Below are positions 1 to 8,306 of a stretch of DNA of 64,000 bases, piece after piece; the first letter of the stretch is position 1, and every line of letters begins with the position of its first letter. Source of the stretch: Pseudolachnospira sp051055405. Its GTDB lineage: Bacteria; Bacillota; Clostridia; Lachnospirales; Lachnospiraceae. The stretch lies in contig NZ_CP167068.1 of assembly GCF_051055405.1 (NCBI RefSeq), positions 1,922,001 through 1,986,000 on the forward strand, written 5' to 3'. The notes under the pieces are model-generated. The model was not told the origin of the DNA and ran no database searches. It worked only from the letters and a program-made list of their open reading frames with translations. The position numbers and the translations under genes were made by a program.

Positions 1-943
1 GTCCCTCCCCGAGCCGCCGCCCGCCCTCATCGAGCGCTTCCCAGAAAACATCCCCTTCTTTTTTGGCTGAAAGAATCAGATATCGCTCAAAAATTCCTTC
101 TTCCACCAGATGACAAAGCACAGGCTTTCTCCGAAGATCCTCCAACGAATTTCCATGCACCGTGGCCAAAATTCCACAGCCGCAATGCAGTCCATAGGAC
201 AACGCTTCCAAATCTGCCTGCGTTCCCACTTCATCTACCGCAATAATCCGCGGCGACATCGTTCGAAGAAGCATCAAAATGCCCGCCGCCTTCGGACAGC
301 CATCCAGCACATCCGTATGCTTTCCCAGATCATTTTGAGGGATTCCGCTGGAACAGGCTCCCAGCTCCGACCGCTCGTCCACTACTCCTACCGTCTGGGG
401 CGGATGGACTCCTCCATCGGAAATCTGACGGATGATATCGCGTAAAAGAGTCGTCTTTCCCAGCCGGGGCGGAGAAACAATCAACGTATGGCAGAACCTG
501 TCCCCTTTCCAAAGATAGGGCAATACTCCATCGGCACAGCCTGGAACCTGACGGGCCAAACGAACGTTTAAAAAGGAGATGTATTTCAGCCCTCGAATCT
601 CTCCGCCTGAAACAACGGCTTTTCCCGCCAATCCGACCCGGTGTCCCCCCGGTATGGTGATAAATCCCTGCCGAAGTTCTTCCTCAAAAGCGTAGAGAGA
701 ATAATGGCTGACAAACTCCAACGTCTCTCGGATGTCCGCCGCCGTTACCACATAAGCCTCCCGCCAGTTCCCGGAGATACGGCCTGAAGACGTCAAATAC
801 TCTTCCCCTCGTCCCCGGCAGATACATAGAGGTTGTCCTGTCCTCAAGCGGATTTCCTCAAAATGCAAAAAATCCGCGGCGCTCCTCTCCAGGATGCTGC
901 GGATTTTTCTCCCAAAAATACAGATCAATTCCTCTTTTTTCAT
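1..943 (-). CDS. spoIIIAA: Stage III sporulation protein AA, ATPase (3' end runs off the window)
   Basis: SpoIIIAA is the cytoplasmic secretion-type ATPase of the SpoIIIA-SpoIIQ channel that links mother cell and forespore. I translated the minus strand from the ATG at 943 and found 314 codons open to the window edge. A Walker A motif, SPPRLGKTT, lies at residues 157-165. It is followed by VVDERSEL near 190, a Walker B-like IIAVDEVGT near 240, and ATVHGNS near 268, all typical of SpoIIIAA. The usual length is about 310 residues, so only a few codons are missing. A GGGAGCG ribosome site and a sigma-E-like promoter precede the start. The rest of the spoIIIA operon should lie beyond position 1. 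Confidence 0.93.
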   Translation of the reverse strand, partial: MKKEELICIFGRKIRSILERSAADFLHFEEIRLRTGQPLCICRGRGEEYLTSSGRISGNWREAYVVTAADIRETLEFVSHYSLYAFEEELRQGFITIPGGHRVGLAGKAVVSGGEIRGLKYISFLNVRLARQVPGCADGVLPYLWKGDRFCHTLIVSPPRLGKTTLLRDIIRQISDGGVHPPQTVGVVDERSELGACSSGIPQNDLGKHTDVLDGCPKAAGILMLLRTMSPRIIAVDEVGTQADLEALSYGLHCGCGILATVHGNSLEDLRRKPVLCHLVEEGIFERYLILSAKKEGDVFWEALDEGGRRLGEG

Positions 944-965
944 ATTCCCGCGCTCCCTTACCCTC

Positions 966-993
966 AATATATGAGTAGGAGCGCGAAATATTC
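966..993 (-). promoter_or_regulatory. Candidate sigma-E promoter of spoIIIA
   Basis: On the minus strand GAATATT (987-993) and CATATATT (966-973) are separated by 13 bp. Sigma-E promoters have an ATATT-type -35 and a CATA-type -10 at about this distance, and spoIIIA is a known sigma-E operon in Bacillus. The predicted start of transcription is about 15 bases before the ATG at 943. sigE itself is in this window. Confidence 0.6.
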
Positions 994-1075
994 CATTCAC
1001 TTGTCCACGAAATCAAAACTTGTCCTGATAAAATTTTTTCTTTATAAAATTCAGGAATCAAAAGATCTCTGAATC

Positions 1076-2065
1076 TTAATAGAAAGAATGCAGCGGAAAA
1101 TCCCCACAAGCAAAGGGAAGTTCCTCAGAAAAGGACAGTTCTTTTGTTTCAAACAGTACACGCACAGCCGCCTCATAGGAAGACAGTTGTTCCGCCTTGC
1201 GGATCGCCTTCTGACATTTGGCGCTGTCTGAAAAGAGGGCCCCCAAATAAAACCAAAGTTCCTTCATCTTAAATAAAACGCTTCTGTCGCCAAAAAGCTG
1301 CGACCGGTATCCCTCAAAAAGCAGATCGTGAAAATTCCTCAGCGTCTGCTTTGTAAAAACTTCATGTCCAGACGCCATTTCCACCAAACCAGGGTTCGCC
1401 AACAGCCCCCGTCCGAGCATAACGGCAGAGATACTAGAAAAATGGTCTTTTAAGCATTCGATATCTTGAATCCGAAATAAGTCCCCGTTATAACAAATGG
1501 GATTTTTGCTCTTTTCCACCGCCTCCTGCAAACATTCCATATGTACTGGCTTCCGGTAGAAGTCTTTCTGCACCCGCGGATGCACAATCAGTTCTTCCAA
1601 TGGAAATCGGTTAAAGATCTCTAGGAGCCTGGAAAACTCCTCCGGCGTCTCCAGCCCCACCCTCGTTTTTATGGAGATCCTCAAATCCGTACCGGAAAAG
1701 ATTTGATCGAGGAAAGCCTCCAGCCTCTCCGGCTGCGCCAGAAACCCTGCTCCCTTGCCTTTGGAAACAACCGTGGCAGAAGGACATCCCAGGTTCAAAT
1801 TGATCTCTTGATACCCCAGATCCGAAAGTTTATCGGCAGCCCAGAGAAAAGCCTCCGCCCGATTGGTCAGAAGCTGTGGAACCAACAAAATCCCTGCATT
1901 ATTTTCAGGCAGAATGTCTCGTTCTTCCCTGGTGTGAAACTTCCGGCTTTGATTGGGCGATAAAAAAGGGGTAAAATATTTGTCGATATGGGGAAAAAAG
2001 GTATGGTGCGCATTCCGAAAAAGATAGCCGGTAATGCCCTCCATCGGTGCAAAATAATATCTCAA
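1076..2065 (-). CDS. dus: tRNA-dihydrouridine synthase family protein
   Basis: This is a flavin (FMN) enzyme that reduces uridine to dihydrouridine in tRNA. The N-terminal YYFAPMEGITG motif, the catalytic cysteine in NLGCPSATV (Cys94), KTRVG (133-137), the VHPR and YNGD motifs and VMLGRG form a Dus TIM barrel of normal length (329 residues). The start is TTG at 2065, which overlaps the TGA of the upstream gene as TTGA, so translation is probably coupled. The subgroup (DusA, B or C-like) cannot be settled by eye. Confidence 0.93.
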   Translation of the reverse strand: MRYYFAPMEGITGYLFRNAHHTFFPHIDKYFTPFLSPNQSRKFHTREERDILPENNAGILLVPQLLTNRAEAFLWAADKLSDLGYQEINLNLGCPSATVVSKGKGAGFLAQPERLEAFLDQIFSGTDLRISIKTRVGLETPEEFSRLLEIFNRFPLEELIVHPRVQKDFYRKPVHMECLQEAVEKSKNPICYNGDLFRIQDIECLKDHFSSISAVMLGRGLLANPGLVEMASGHEVFTKQTLRNFHDLLFEGYRSQLFGDRSVLFKMKELWFYLGALFSDSAKCQKAIRKAEQLSSYEAAVRVLFETKELSFSEELPFACGDFPLHSFY

Positions 2066-2742
2066 TTGTCCTCTTTCCTCCCTATCCCCAAATCCTGACG
2101 CGCTTTCTGCACGCGAGCGTCAAATTCTTGATAAAAATCGCCTGCTCCATAGGGAGTGGCATAAAATCGGTTCAGCAGTTCCAAATTCCACTGACGGAGA
2201 GCCGCCTCATCCTCACAGCGTTCCGCCATTTGTTCCAGATCCATCAAAAAGGAATGCCAGGTTAGAATAAAAGTTTCATAACCTTTATAATCCGGCACGT
2301 CCAACCATTTCCAAGCCTTGATCTTTGCCCGATCGTTCTTCCTGCACTCATGAATCTGTAAAAAGTAGCGGAACGAATTCCCCTCATAATATCTTCCCAA
2401 GGGAAACAGACGGCAGAATCCCGGACGAAACGAGTGAATGCTGCAGCGTCCCGCCTCGCTCAGGAACACGCACTGCTCCTTTTCTCCGTCCATCCGCAAA
2501 TTCGGCTGAATCAGACCGTCTACCACGTGAAGCTCAATGGCATCGTCCAAGAGTTCCGCAAAGCTTTTCCCAAGATGAACGGATAGCCGATGCAAATCAA
2601 GGGGGTCCAAAAGAATCGAATCCCCCATCCCCTGGCAGCAGGCAGAGCACCCTTGGCAATCCCGACAGTCCGCCCGCACCAGATCATTTGGTCCATATAG
2701 CCTTCCATCGGAAATTTCTTCCAGACAAACCTCCCGCTTCAT
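2062..2742 (-). CDS. YkgJ-family cysteine-cluster protein
   Basis: The protein has 226 residues from the ATG at 2742, which sits behind GAGGAGGAGAGGG; an in-frame TTG lies 15 bases further upstream. The N-terminal half carries a CRDCQGCSACC cluster, then CVFL, CSIHSFRPGFCRLFPLG and a later Cys, which is the pattern of YkgJ-like proteins thought to bind zinc or an Fe-S cluster. The exact function of the family is unknown. It is coupled to the dihydrouridine synthase by a 4-bp overlap, so a role in RNA modification or metal handling is possible but is only an inference. Confidence 0.85.
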   Translation of the reverse strand: MKREVCLEEISDGRLYGPNDLVRADCRDCQGCSACCQGMGDSILLDPLDLHRLSVHLGKSFAELLDDAIELHVVDGLIQPNLRMDGEKEQCVFLSEAGRCSIHSFRPGFCRLFPLGRYYEGNSFRYFLQIHECRKNDRAKIKAWKWLDVPDYKGYETFILTWHSFLMDLEQMAERCEDEAALRQWNLELLNRFYATPYGAGDFYQEFDARVQKARQDLGIGRKEDN

Positions 2743-2800
2743 CCCTCTCCTCCTCAAAATCTGTCGTATTTTTCAAATCCAGCTCCATAGGCAGAACAAC

Positions 2801-2821
2801 GAATTTCGCAAAGCGAAATTC
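2801..2821. repeat. Palindrome GAATTTCGC-AAA-GCGAAATTC
   Basis: A perfect 9-bp inverted repeat with a 3-base loop lies just downstream of the tocopherol-cyclase-like gene. The same arms occur at 17329-17349 with loop GAA. The following bases CTCCGCCTGC recur at about 27888 next to a half copy. It may act as a terminator or be a small dispersed repeat. Confidence 0.55.
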
Positions 2822-2855
2822 TCCGCCTGCGGCAGGGCAGCAACGCTGTCAACAA

Positions 2856-3746
2856 CTAGGACTCATACAGGTTCCCGTCCATCTCAAAGCTGGCGCGTCT
2901 TTCCGTAAAATCTAAAAGAGTCTTTCCGTCTTTGATAAATTGATAATGCACCTGACAAGCTAAATTTTCATAGATAACCCGTCTCATCATCCCTTGTCTC
3001 GGCGCGCACAAAGCCTGAGGGCTGTTTTCCATACATTCCGCGGAAAACAAAGCGTTTCCCTGACGAATGATGAGCTTCTTGGCGTCGGCATAAATAACCC
3101 GCGCTCCCAGGTAAGTACCCAAGCGGTATTCTTTTCCCTTGATCCAGATCACACCGATGCACCCGATAAAAGATTTCTTTCCCACCGGAATCTTTGCTGC
3201 CGAAGCCATGATCGAAAGATTTTTATCCAGATATTGGGTCCAAAGATACGCTTCTGGAAAAGAATCCCCTCGATCCCCTTCCACGTATCCCGTCCCATTG
3301 CGGAACACATATTCTCTGCCGTTTAACGACAGTCTGCCGTCTACCCGATGGGTCAGACTAAAAACCTGGTGTCTGCATGGCAAACCTGGCGCAAACTGAA
3401 ACGGGCCCATAATATCCCATTTTAGCGGGGTCAAAGAACTGTAGGTCAGTTTTCCTTCCAACCAAATTCCATTTTCCCTTAGCTGAAATTGGCACCCTTT
3501 CTCCGTGCATTCCACTCCGTCCATACGGGCGTAAAAGCTCTTCCTTCCACGGTGGAATTCCGCATTCGAAAAACGCAGTCTCCAGGATTTCTTTTCTGTA
3601 ATCATTTGAAGAAACGCCGTTTTCTTCCCATCCGCACCCTGGTGAAACGATGGAATAAAAGCAATCGACTGATCTTCATTCTGGTGTTTCAAGTACCAGC
3701 CCTCAAAATAGGGCCGATTTTCGCTTTTTCTTAAAAAGTCAGACAT
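2856..3746 (-). CDS. Tocopherol cyclase-like family protein
   Basis: The protein has 296 residues starting at MSDFLRK, behind AAAGGGAATTAAG; an ORF extension of ten residues upstream is unlikely to be translated. YFEGWYLKH near residue 13, GPFQFAP near 115 and GYVEGDRGDSFPEAYLW near 160 are hallmarks of the tocopherol cyclase family. In plants and cyanobacteria these enzymes close the chromanol ring. Anaerobic Firmicutes do not make tocopherol, so the substrate here is unknown, probably a lipid or isoprenoid-like molecule. No signal peptide is visible. Confidence 0.85.
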   Translation of the reverse strand: MSDFLRKSENRPYFEGWYLKHQNEDQSIAFIPSFHQGADGKKTAFLQMITEKKSWRLRFSNAEFHRGRKSFYARMDGVECTEKGCQFQLRENGIWLEGKLTYSSLTPLKWDIMGPFQFAPGLPCRHQVFSLTHRVDGRLSLNGREYVFRNGTGYVEGDRGDSFPEAYLWTQYLDKNLSIMASAAKIPVGKKSFIGCIGVIWIKGKEYRLGTYLGARVIYADAKKLIIRQGNALFSAECMENSPQALCAPRQGMMRRVIYENLACQVHYQFIKDGKTLLDFTERRASFEMDGNLYES

Positions 3747-3884
3747 CTTAATTCCCTTTCCGACCACAGGAATCAAGCGTTCTTTTCTACCGAGCTTCTC
3801 CGATTGCTTTTCCTGGGGCCTGGATTCTTAATTCCAGTATCCCCAATTATCCGTGAAATATTTTCCACGTTTCCGCGCCATCGC

Positions 3885-4067
3885 TCATCTGTCTGCTGAG
3901 GTATCCGCACTTTTTTGCGCCTTCTGCCCTCCTGCTTTTCTCCCGCTTCTTTGGCAATAAGGAACGTATCGCTTGTGTTCCTTATGATAAGCGATACATT
4001 CTTCACATTTTCCATGCCGGGGACAATCAATTCTTTTACAGCCGCATTCGATCTGGCGCTCTTTCAT
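3885..4067 (-). CDS. Small cysteine-rich conserved protein (60 aa)
   Basis: The N-terminal 40 residues contain CGCKRIDCPRHGKCEEC, HKEH and a final PYC, a spacing expected for a zinc-binding knuckle. The C-terminal third is basic and low in complexity. AAAGGAAG seven bases before the ATG supports translation, and the gene fits the gap between the tocopherol-cyclase-like and exonuclease genes on the same strand. I believe similar short proteins occur in other Clostridia, but no function is known to me. A longer ORF on the same strand in another frame (3773-4030) has no family features. Confidence 0.7.
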   Translation of the reverse strand: MKERQIECGCKRIDCPRHGKCEECIAYHKEHKRYVPYCQRSGRKAGGQKAQKSADTSADR

Positions 4068-4083
4068 ATCATGCTTCCTTTCT

Positions 4084-4788
4084 TCAAAGATTCTCCCCGG
4101 ATAAAAATGCTCCGATTAAGCGAGAGGCCTCCGCCCTTGTAAGCTGCTCCATTTCCCAGGTTTGCTCCCGGCCTCGTTCTTTCGCCAAACGCTCCAACAA
4201 TTTCCGTTGCTTTTGTGTGGCAGGCAGACTTTTCTGCGATCTGGCGACCAATACCGAAGGCTGAAATATCTGCGGTTCCCGCTCTTCATAATAGTGAGCT
4301 AAGGTCTGATATAATTTTGCCGTCGCCAAAGCGTCGTGATAGGCACGATGAGCCGCCGGATTTTTGATCTGATAGTATTCACATAAAACGCCCAAGCTCC
4401 GTGAGGGAAGATCTTTATGTACCACCCGTGCGATTTTCAGCGTATCAATCCCCTGTTTTTCAAAGGAATGTCCCAAATTTTCCGCATTTTTCTTGATGAA
4501 GCTATAGTCAAATAGAATATTATGGCCAATCAGCACATCTTCTCCGCAAAACTGTAAAAAATCCGGGATTACTTGTTCCCGGCTCCTTGCAGAATCTACC
4601 ATCTCGTTGCTGATACCCGTCAGCCTGGTAATAGACGCTGGGATGGAGAATCGAGGCTTGATAAATTCAATAAACCGCTCGCATACCTTTCCCTCGCGCA
4701 CTTTTAAGGCGCCAATCTCAATGACTTCGTTTTCTGCCGGGCTGAGACCAGTGGTTTCTATATCAAAAGCAACATAGGATCGCAGCAT
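4084..4788 (-). CDS. DnaQ-like 3'-5' exonuclease (PolC-type epsilon domain)
   Basis: The protein has 234 residues. FDIETTGLS at residue 8, the LIGHNILFDYSFI block near 93 and HRAYHDALAT near 152 supply the acidic and histidine residues of a DEDDh exonuclease, in the order seen in PolC-type proofreading domains. The roughly 60-residue tail contains SLPATQKQRKLLERL, resembling the short helical tail of stand-alone clostridial exonucleases. It probably trims DNA or RNA in repair; it is not a polymerase because no polymerase domain is present. Confidence 0.9.
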   Translation of the reverse strand: MLRSYVAFDIETTGLSPAENEVIEIGALKVREGKVCERFIEFIKPRFSIPASITRLTGISNEMVDSARSREQVIPDFLQFCGEDVLIGHNILFDYSFIKKNAENLGHSFEKQGIDTLKIARVVHKDLPSRSLGVLCEYYQIKNPAAHRAYHDALATAKLYQTLAHYYEEREPQIFQPSVLVARSQKSLPATQKQRKLLERLAKERGREQTWEMEQLTRAEASRLIGAFLSGENL

Positions 4789-4824
4789 GTTTCCTAACCG
4801 CTCCCTTTCTTTTCTCTTTGTGTT

Positions 4825-5103
4825 TTATAGTCCGGCAAAAAATAACTCGTAGAAGTCGTCTTCCCCTTCCAGTAACGGAGAATTTTCCCCGCCGCCATTG
4901 GTGCTCCGCCGGATTGCCGCGTAAAATTCTTCCCCTGCCTCGATCAATTCCATCTCATAGATCGGAACTCCAAGAGCCTGAGAGGCCTGGCAAAATGCCT
5001 CTAAAGGATCCTGCGCACTTCGTGTGTCAAATAACATATTTCGGATTTTTTCATCTTTTCTTGCTCTTCTTTGCAGTTCTTCCAAGCGTTCCGCGACATT
5101 CAT
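4825..5103 (-). CDS. Nif11-like small conserved protein (92 aa)
   Basis: I start it at MNVAERLEEL (5103); an ATG 11 codons upstream has no ribosome site. The first 55 residues (ELQRRARKDEKIRNML, then a helix ending with an acidic turn) resemble the Nif11 fold, which includes leaders of some peptide natural products. A polar stretch STNGGGENSPLL follows, then an acidic end. No maturase lies nearby, so a leader-peptide role is unsupported. Residues STNGGGENSP look conserved in Lachnospiraceae homologues as I remember them. Confidence 0.6.
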   Translation of the reverse strand: MNVAERLEELQRRARKDEKIRNMLFDTRSAQDPLEAFCQASQALGVPIYEMELIEAGEEFYAAIRRSTNGGGENSPLLEGEDDFYELFFAGL

Positions 5104-5252
5104 ATTTTTGATTATTCCCTTCGTATTGATTTTCATTACAGCGGATTATTTATAGTTCCCCGAAAAAGTTTTACTCATATGCTATATGAACATGGATTGG
5201 TTCAATGGGTTTATTTTCATTCGTCCAAAAATATATCCAGTATTCCCCCATT

Positions 5253-5525
5253 CTAAAGATTTGAGGCATTTTCAAATCCTCCTTCCTGAGAAAACTCAAG
5301 AATCAAATGGGCTATTGATTTTATGATTTCTTCATATCGCTTTATATCGCTTTCGGAAAAATGATAAATATCTTCCCATATATATCCGGGTAACCAACAT
5401 GTAGCATGTCGAAATCCATACTTTTCATCTGGCTTTTCAATATATACTTTTACAGTACCGCCATCATTCATATCCGAATGAACAATTTCTGTTTCGTCAT
5501 CCAATGTCATAAGTGGATACATCAC
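5253..5525 (-). CDS. Hypothetical small protein (90 aa)
   Basis: AAGGAGG lies nine bases before a GTG at 5525, with an ATG as the next codon. The sequence has a beta-rich first half (VKVYIEKPDEKYGF, CWLPGYIWEDI) and a C-terminal amphipathic helix. This layout resembles short uncharacterised Firmicutes proteins with a VEKP motif, sometimes found near mobile DNA. I do not recognise a function. The flanking gap 5137-5252 shows nothing convincing. Confidence 0.6.
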   Translation of the reverse strand: MMYPLMTLDDETEIVHSDMNDGGTVKVYIEKPDEKYGFRHATCWLPGYIWEDIYHFSESDIKRYEEIIKSIAHLILEFSQEGGFENASNL

Positions 5526-5586
5526 GATTTGTGTCCTCCTTGAAATTTTAAAACTCTCCTCTTTCTGCGCTTATATACCAGCTCAT

Positions 5587-6066
5587 TCATTTATGATAGG
5601 GTTCCCCTTTCATAATCCGGTATCCCCGGTAAATCTGTTCTAATAAGATGACTCGCATCAACTGATGAGGAAAGGTCATCGGAGAAAAACTCAGCCGAAA
5701 ATCCGCCCGCCGCATCACTTCTTCCGACAGCCCAAGAGACCCCCCAATGACAAATTGTATCCGGCTGGTCCCAGAGATGCCCAAAGCATCCATTTTCTCT
5801 GAAAACGCTTCCGAAGACAGCGGCTTTCCATCAATGGCTAGTACGATTACATAAGCGTCTGGGCGAAAAAAACGAAGCAGCCGTTCCCCTTCCATCCGTT
5901 TAATCCGCTGATACTCCGCTTCGCTTCCGTGATCCGGCGTCTTCTCATCGGCTACTTCATGGATCTCCAATTGACAATAACGGCTGAGACGTTTGCTGTA
6001 TTCCTCCACAGCCGCAGTATAAAATTTTTCCTTTATTTTTCCCACACAGATGATATCGATCTTCAT
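5587..6066 (-). CDS. rlmH: 23S rRNA (pseudouridine1915-N3)-methyltransferase RlmH
   Basis: RlmH is the SPOUT-class enzyme that methylates pseudouridine 1915 in helix 69 of 23S rRNA using S-adenosylmethionine. The 159 residues match the family length. Diagnostic pieces are the N-terminal IICVGKIKEKFY, FVIGGSLGLSEEV near residue 105 (the cofactor knot) and the C-terminal FPHQLMRVILLEQIYRGYRI ending GEPYHK. It is flanked by unrelated small genes and appears to be a single-gene unit. Confidence 0.97.
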   Translation of the reverse strand: MKIDIICVGKIKEKFYTAAVEEYSKRLSRYCQLEIHEVADEKTPDHGSEAEYQRIKRMEGERLLRFFRPDAYVIVLAIDGKPLSSEAFSEKMDALGISGTSRIQFVIGGSLGLSEEVMRRADFRLSFSPMTFPHQLMRVILLEQIYRGYRIMKGEPYHK

Positions 6067-6160
6067 GGTGTACCGCCTTTGTTTTGCTTCCTTAGGTCAT
6101 ACTATACCATACTTTTGAAAAATTTTATAGAATAGAAATAGAGTTTTTAAGCCCGCTGTC

Positions 6161-6189
6161 TTGAGTTTCTCCCTCTCATGAAGTATAAT
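6161..6189 (+). promoter_or_regulatory. Sigma-A promoter of the 6225 gene
   Basis: TTGAGT (6161-6166) and TATAAT (6184-6189) are separated by exactly 17 bp, and the gene's AAAGGAG ribosome site follows. Confidence 0.75.
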
Positions 6190-6224
6190 AAATTTACATA
6201 TCAAGTTACACAAAGGAGTTATTT

Positions 6225-7049
6225 ATGCCGTACTGGGAAGTATTGGGACGGACTGCGGTTACCCAAGGCACACTGGAAACTGCGGACAAGATAACCCAAT
6301 TCCTCACCTATTCGGGAGTGGACGCCGCAATTTCTTTTGATGAAGAACGTTCCGTTTACATTGTATCTGTACCGCAAAAGCAGGCGGAACTTGCTGAAAA
6401 ACTAATTCACCATTACGAAGAAATGAAACAGACGCCGGAACGGGAAGCAGAATCTGCGCCGCCGGAAAGTTTTCTAAGCCGCTCGCCCGTGTTTGTCCAG
6501 GCTGAGGATCGCTGTAAAAATACAACCCATTCTGCTTACGCTTTTTTAACCGCCGGTTCTTTTGTCTTTCTGCTGGCGCTGATTCGTTGCGTGATGGTAT
6601 TCCTGAAATATCGGCAGGATTCCACGGAAGCCTGTCTACTGGATCTGGGAATGGGAACCGTTTTTATGAGTTTTGGCGTCTATACCCTACACAAAGCCAA
6701 TGAACTCCGCGAAAAAATCAAAGAGGAAAACGAATTTTTAACAGAAGCCATCGAATGGTTTGTCAGTACTTATTCTGCATCTCAGCTGGACGAGACCATC
6801 CAGGCTGCATTCGAAGTGAAAGCATGGCTCCCCTATGAAGAAAATTATTTTCTGCGGCGAAGCCTGATTCGCTCTTATATCGTCCGGGAATACGATAAAA
6901 TCGATCCTTCCTGCGCCGATTACCTGACAGATGAAATCTACGTCAGCATTTTTGAAAAGCCAAAGCTGGGCCAGAAACCGGACAGAGCAAAAGAAGCGCC
7001 TGTCCCTCCCCGCTCCCTGCTTCGAAATCGAAAAATGGCAAAATCTTGA
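6225..7049 (+). CDS. Hypothetical two-helix membrane protein (274 aa)
   Basis: The first 70 residues look like a small alpha/beta domain (ALETADKITQ-type helix, then IVSVPQKQAELAEKLI) resembling DUF2007-like signal-transducing domains in layout only. Two hydrophobic segments follow at about 104-127 and 142-160, then a helical domain with AIEWFVSTYSASQLD, and a basic tail ending RNRKMAKS. It is a lone plus-strand gene with its own promoter and a terminator shared with the convergent phosphoesterase. I do not recognise the family. Confidence 0.8.
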   Translation: MPYWEVLGRTAVTQGTLETADKITQFLTYSGVDAAISFDEERSVYIVSVPQKQAELAEKLIHHYEEMKQTPEREAESAPPESFLSRSPVFVQAEDRCKNTTHSAYAFLTAGSFVFLLALIRCVMVFLKYRQDSTEACLLDLGMGTVFMSFGVYTLHKANELREKIKEENEFLTEAIEWFVSTYSASQLDETIQAAFEVKAWLPYEENYFLRRSLIRSYIVREYDKIDPSCADYLTDEIYVSIFEKPKLGQKPDRAKEAPVPPRSLLRNRKMAKS

Positions 7050-7066
7050 TATCACACTGCAAATTG

Positions 7067-7108
7067 TAACCGGGAATACAAGGGCTTATTCTTTCATTCC
7101 CGGTTCTT
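7067..7108. terminator. Bidirectional terminator between convergent genes
   Basis: AACCGGGAAT and ATTCCCGGTT form a perfect 10-bp stem. A TTTG-rich tract follows on the plus strand, and an A/T-rich stretch lies on the other side. Confidence 0.75.
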
Positions 7109-7111
7109 TGT

Positions 7112-8230
7112 TTACTTATCTACCTGCCTGATATCAATCATCACATATTCGGCGGCGCCTTCAGTTTTCATTGGAAATCCCCATCCGGCAATCCCAGTAG
7201 AGACGATCGCCTGAAAATCGCCGATTTTCCTTTGTCCTGCATTGATTTCATTGATTCCTAAGAATTCATTGATCAAACCCAAAGGCCAAATTTGTCCCCC
7301 ATGAGTATGACCCGACAACAATAAATCATACCCCAACGCGGCATTCTGTTCCAACTCTAACGGCTGATGATCCACCAGCAGAATAAATCTCTCGGTATCC
7401 AGGCCCTGCATCAGTTCCCATGCGCTCGACCTGCTCTCCCCGGAAAGAGGCCGAGAAACATCATCGCGTCCAACCAACAATAAATCCGTTCCGATTGGAT
7501 AAACCTCATCCGCTAAGATTTGAATTCCTCCTGCCTCAATCGCTTCTCGCAGCTGGCTGGTGGTGTAATTCGGATCCGGCCGATAAAAAGATTTATCATG
7601 ATTGCCATACACATAAAAAATCCCATATTTACTGTCAATGGAGCCCAAAATCTGAAATGCCTCCCGCATTTCGTCCAAGGTTGTATTTTCATCTACCAGA
7701 TCTCCGCCCAGCACAACAAAGTCCGGCTCCTCTGTCCCAATCCGCTCACATACTTCCCTTAATTTGCTTCCATCTATGCTCATCCCAAAATGCAGATCTG
7801 TAATCAGAGCAACACGGTAGTCCTGGACATCTTTTTTCGTCTCTACCGTATAACGAGTCTCTACAATATGAGCCATATTCCAATAACCATACCCGACCAG
7901 CAAAATCGTAATTACCACCGGCACAAGGCCGCTTAAGTGAACAGTTTCCCACTTTGGCCGTCGCCCGCCAATTCGGCGGATCAGAAGATTTAACAAATCC
8001 ATGCAGATTGACACGCAAGCCAGATAGATCACAGCGATCATCCCCGGCCCCCATGAACAAGCGGCAAAAATAACCAAGCCAAGAGCCACCACAGCAGCAA
8101 TGCCCTTTGTCTTCTCCTCACGCATTCCCCAGAACATCAGGGAACGGCGCAGAGAACGGTATAAATAAATTCCTACGGGAATTACGATAAAAACTAAAAC
8201 CGCGATTTGCATGATATGCCATAAACTCAT
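7112..8230 (-). CDS. Membrane-anchored metallophosphoesterase
   Basis: This is a calcineurin-like two-metal phosphoesterase of the YkuE/YaeI type (372 residues). The first 130 residues contain four hydrophobic segments. The catalytic domain has LITDLHFGMS near 143, VVLGGDLVDEN near 174, YVYGNHDKSF near 205, VDHQP near 287 and LSGHTHGGQIWPLG near 308, covering all metal-ligand motifs. The substrate is unknown; some relatives act on cell-envelope lipids such as UDP-diacylglucosamine, but most are uncharacterised. It is a single-gene unit with its own promoter. Confidence 0.92.
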   Translation of the reverse strand: MSLWHIMQIAVLVFIVIPVGIYLYRSLRRSLMFWGMREEKTKGIAAVVALGLVIFAACSWGPGMIAVIYLACVSICMDLLNLLIRRIGGRRPKWETVHLSGLVPVVITILLVGYGYWNMAHIVETRYTVETKKDVQDYRVALITDLHFGMSIDGSKLREVCERIGTEEPDFVVLGGDLVDENTTLDEMREAFQILGSIDSKYGIFYVYGNHDKSFYRPDPNYTTSQLREAIEAGGIQILADEVYPIGTDLLLVGRDDVSRPLSGESRSSAWELMQGLDTERFILLVDHQPLELEQNAALGYDLLLSGHTHGGQIWPLGLINEFLGINEINAGQRKIGDFQAIVSTGIAGWGFPMKTEGAAEYVMIDIRQVDK

Positions 8231-8306
8231 TTTCTTCTCCTACAATACTTTCATCGACCCGGCACGTTATTGTCAAAGAAAGTTACCTCTTCATTTTTTG
8301 CACCTT

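Noticed and set aside
3773..4030. 85-codon ORF beginning MIVPGMEN
   Set aside because: It overlaps the cysteine-rich gene in another frame and has biased basic composition without a ribosome site.
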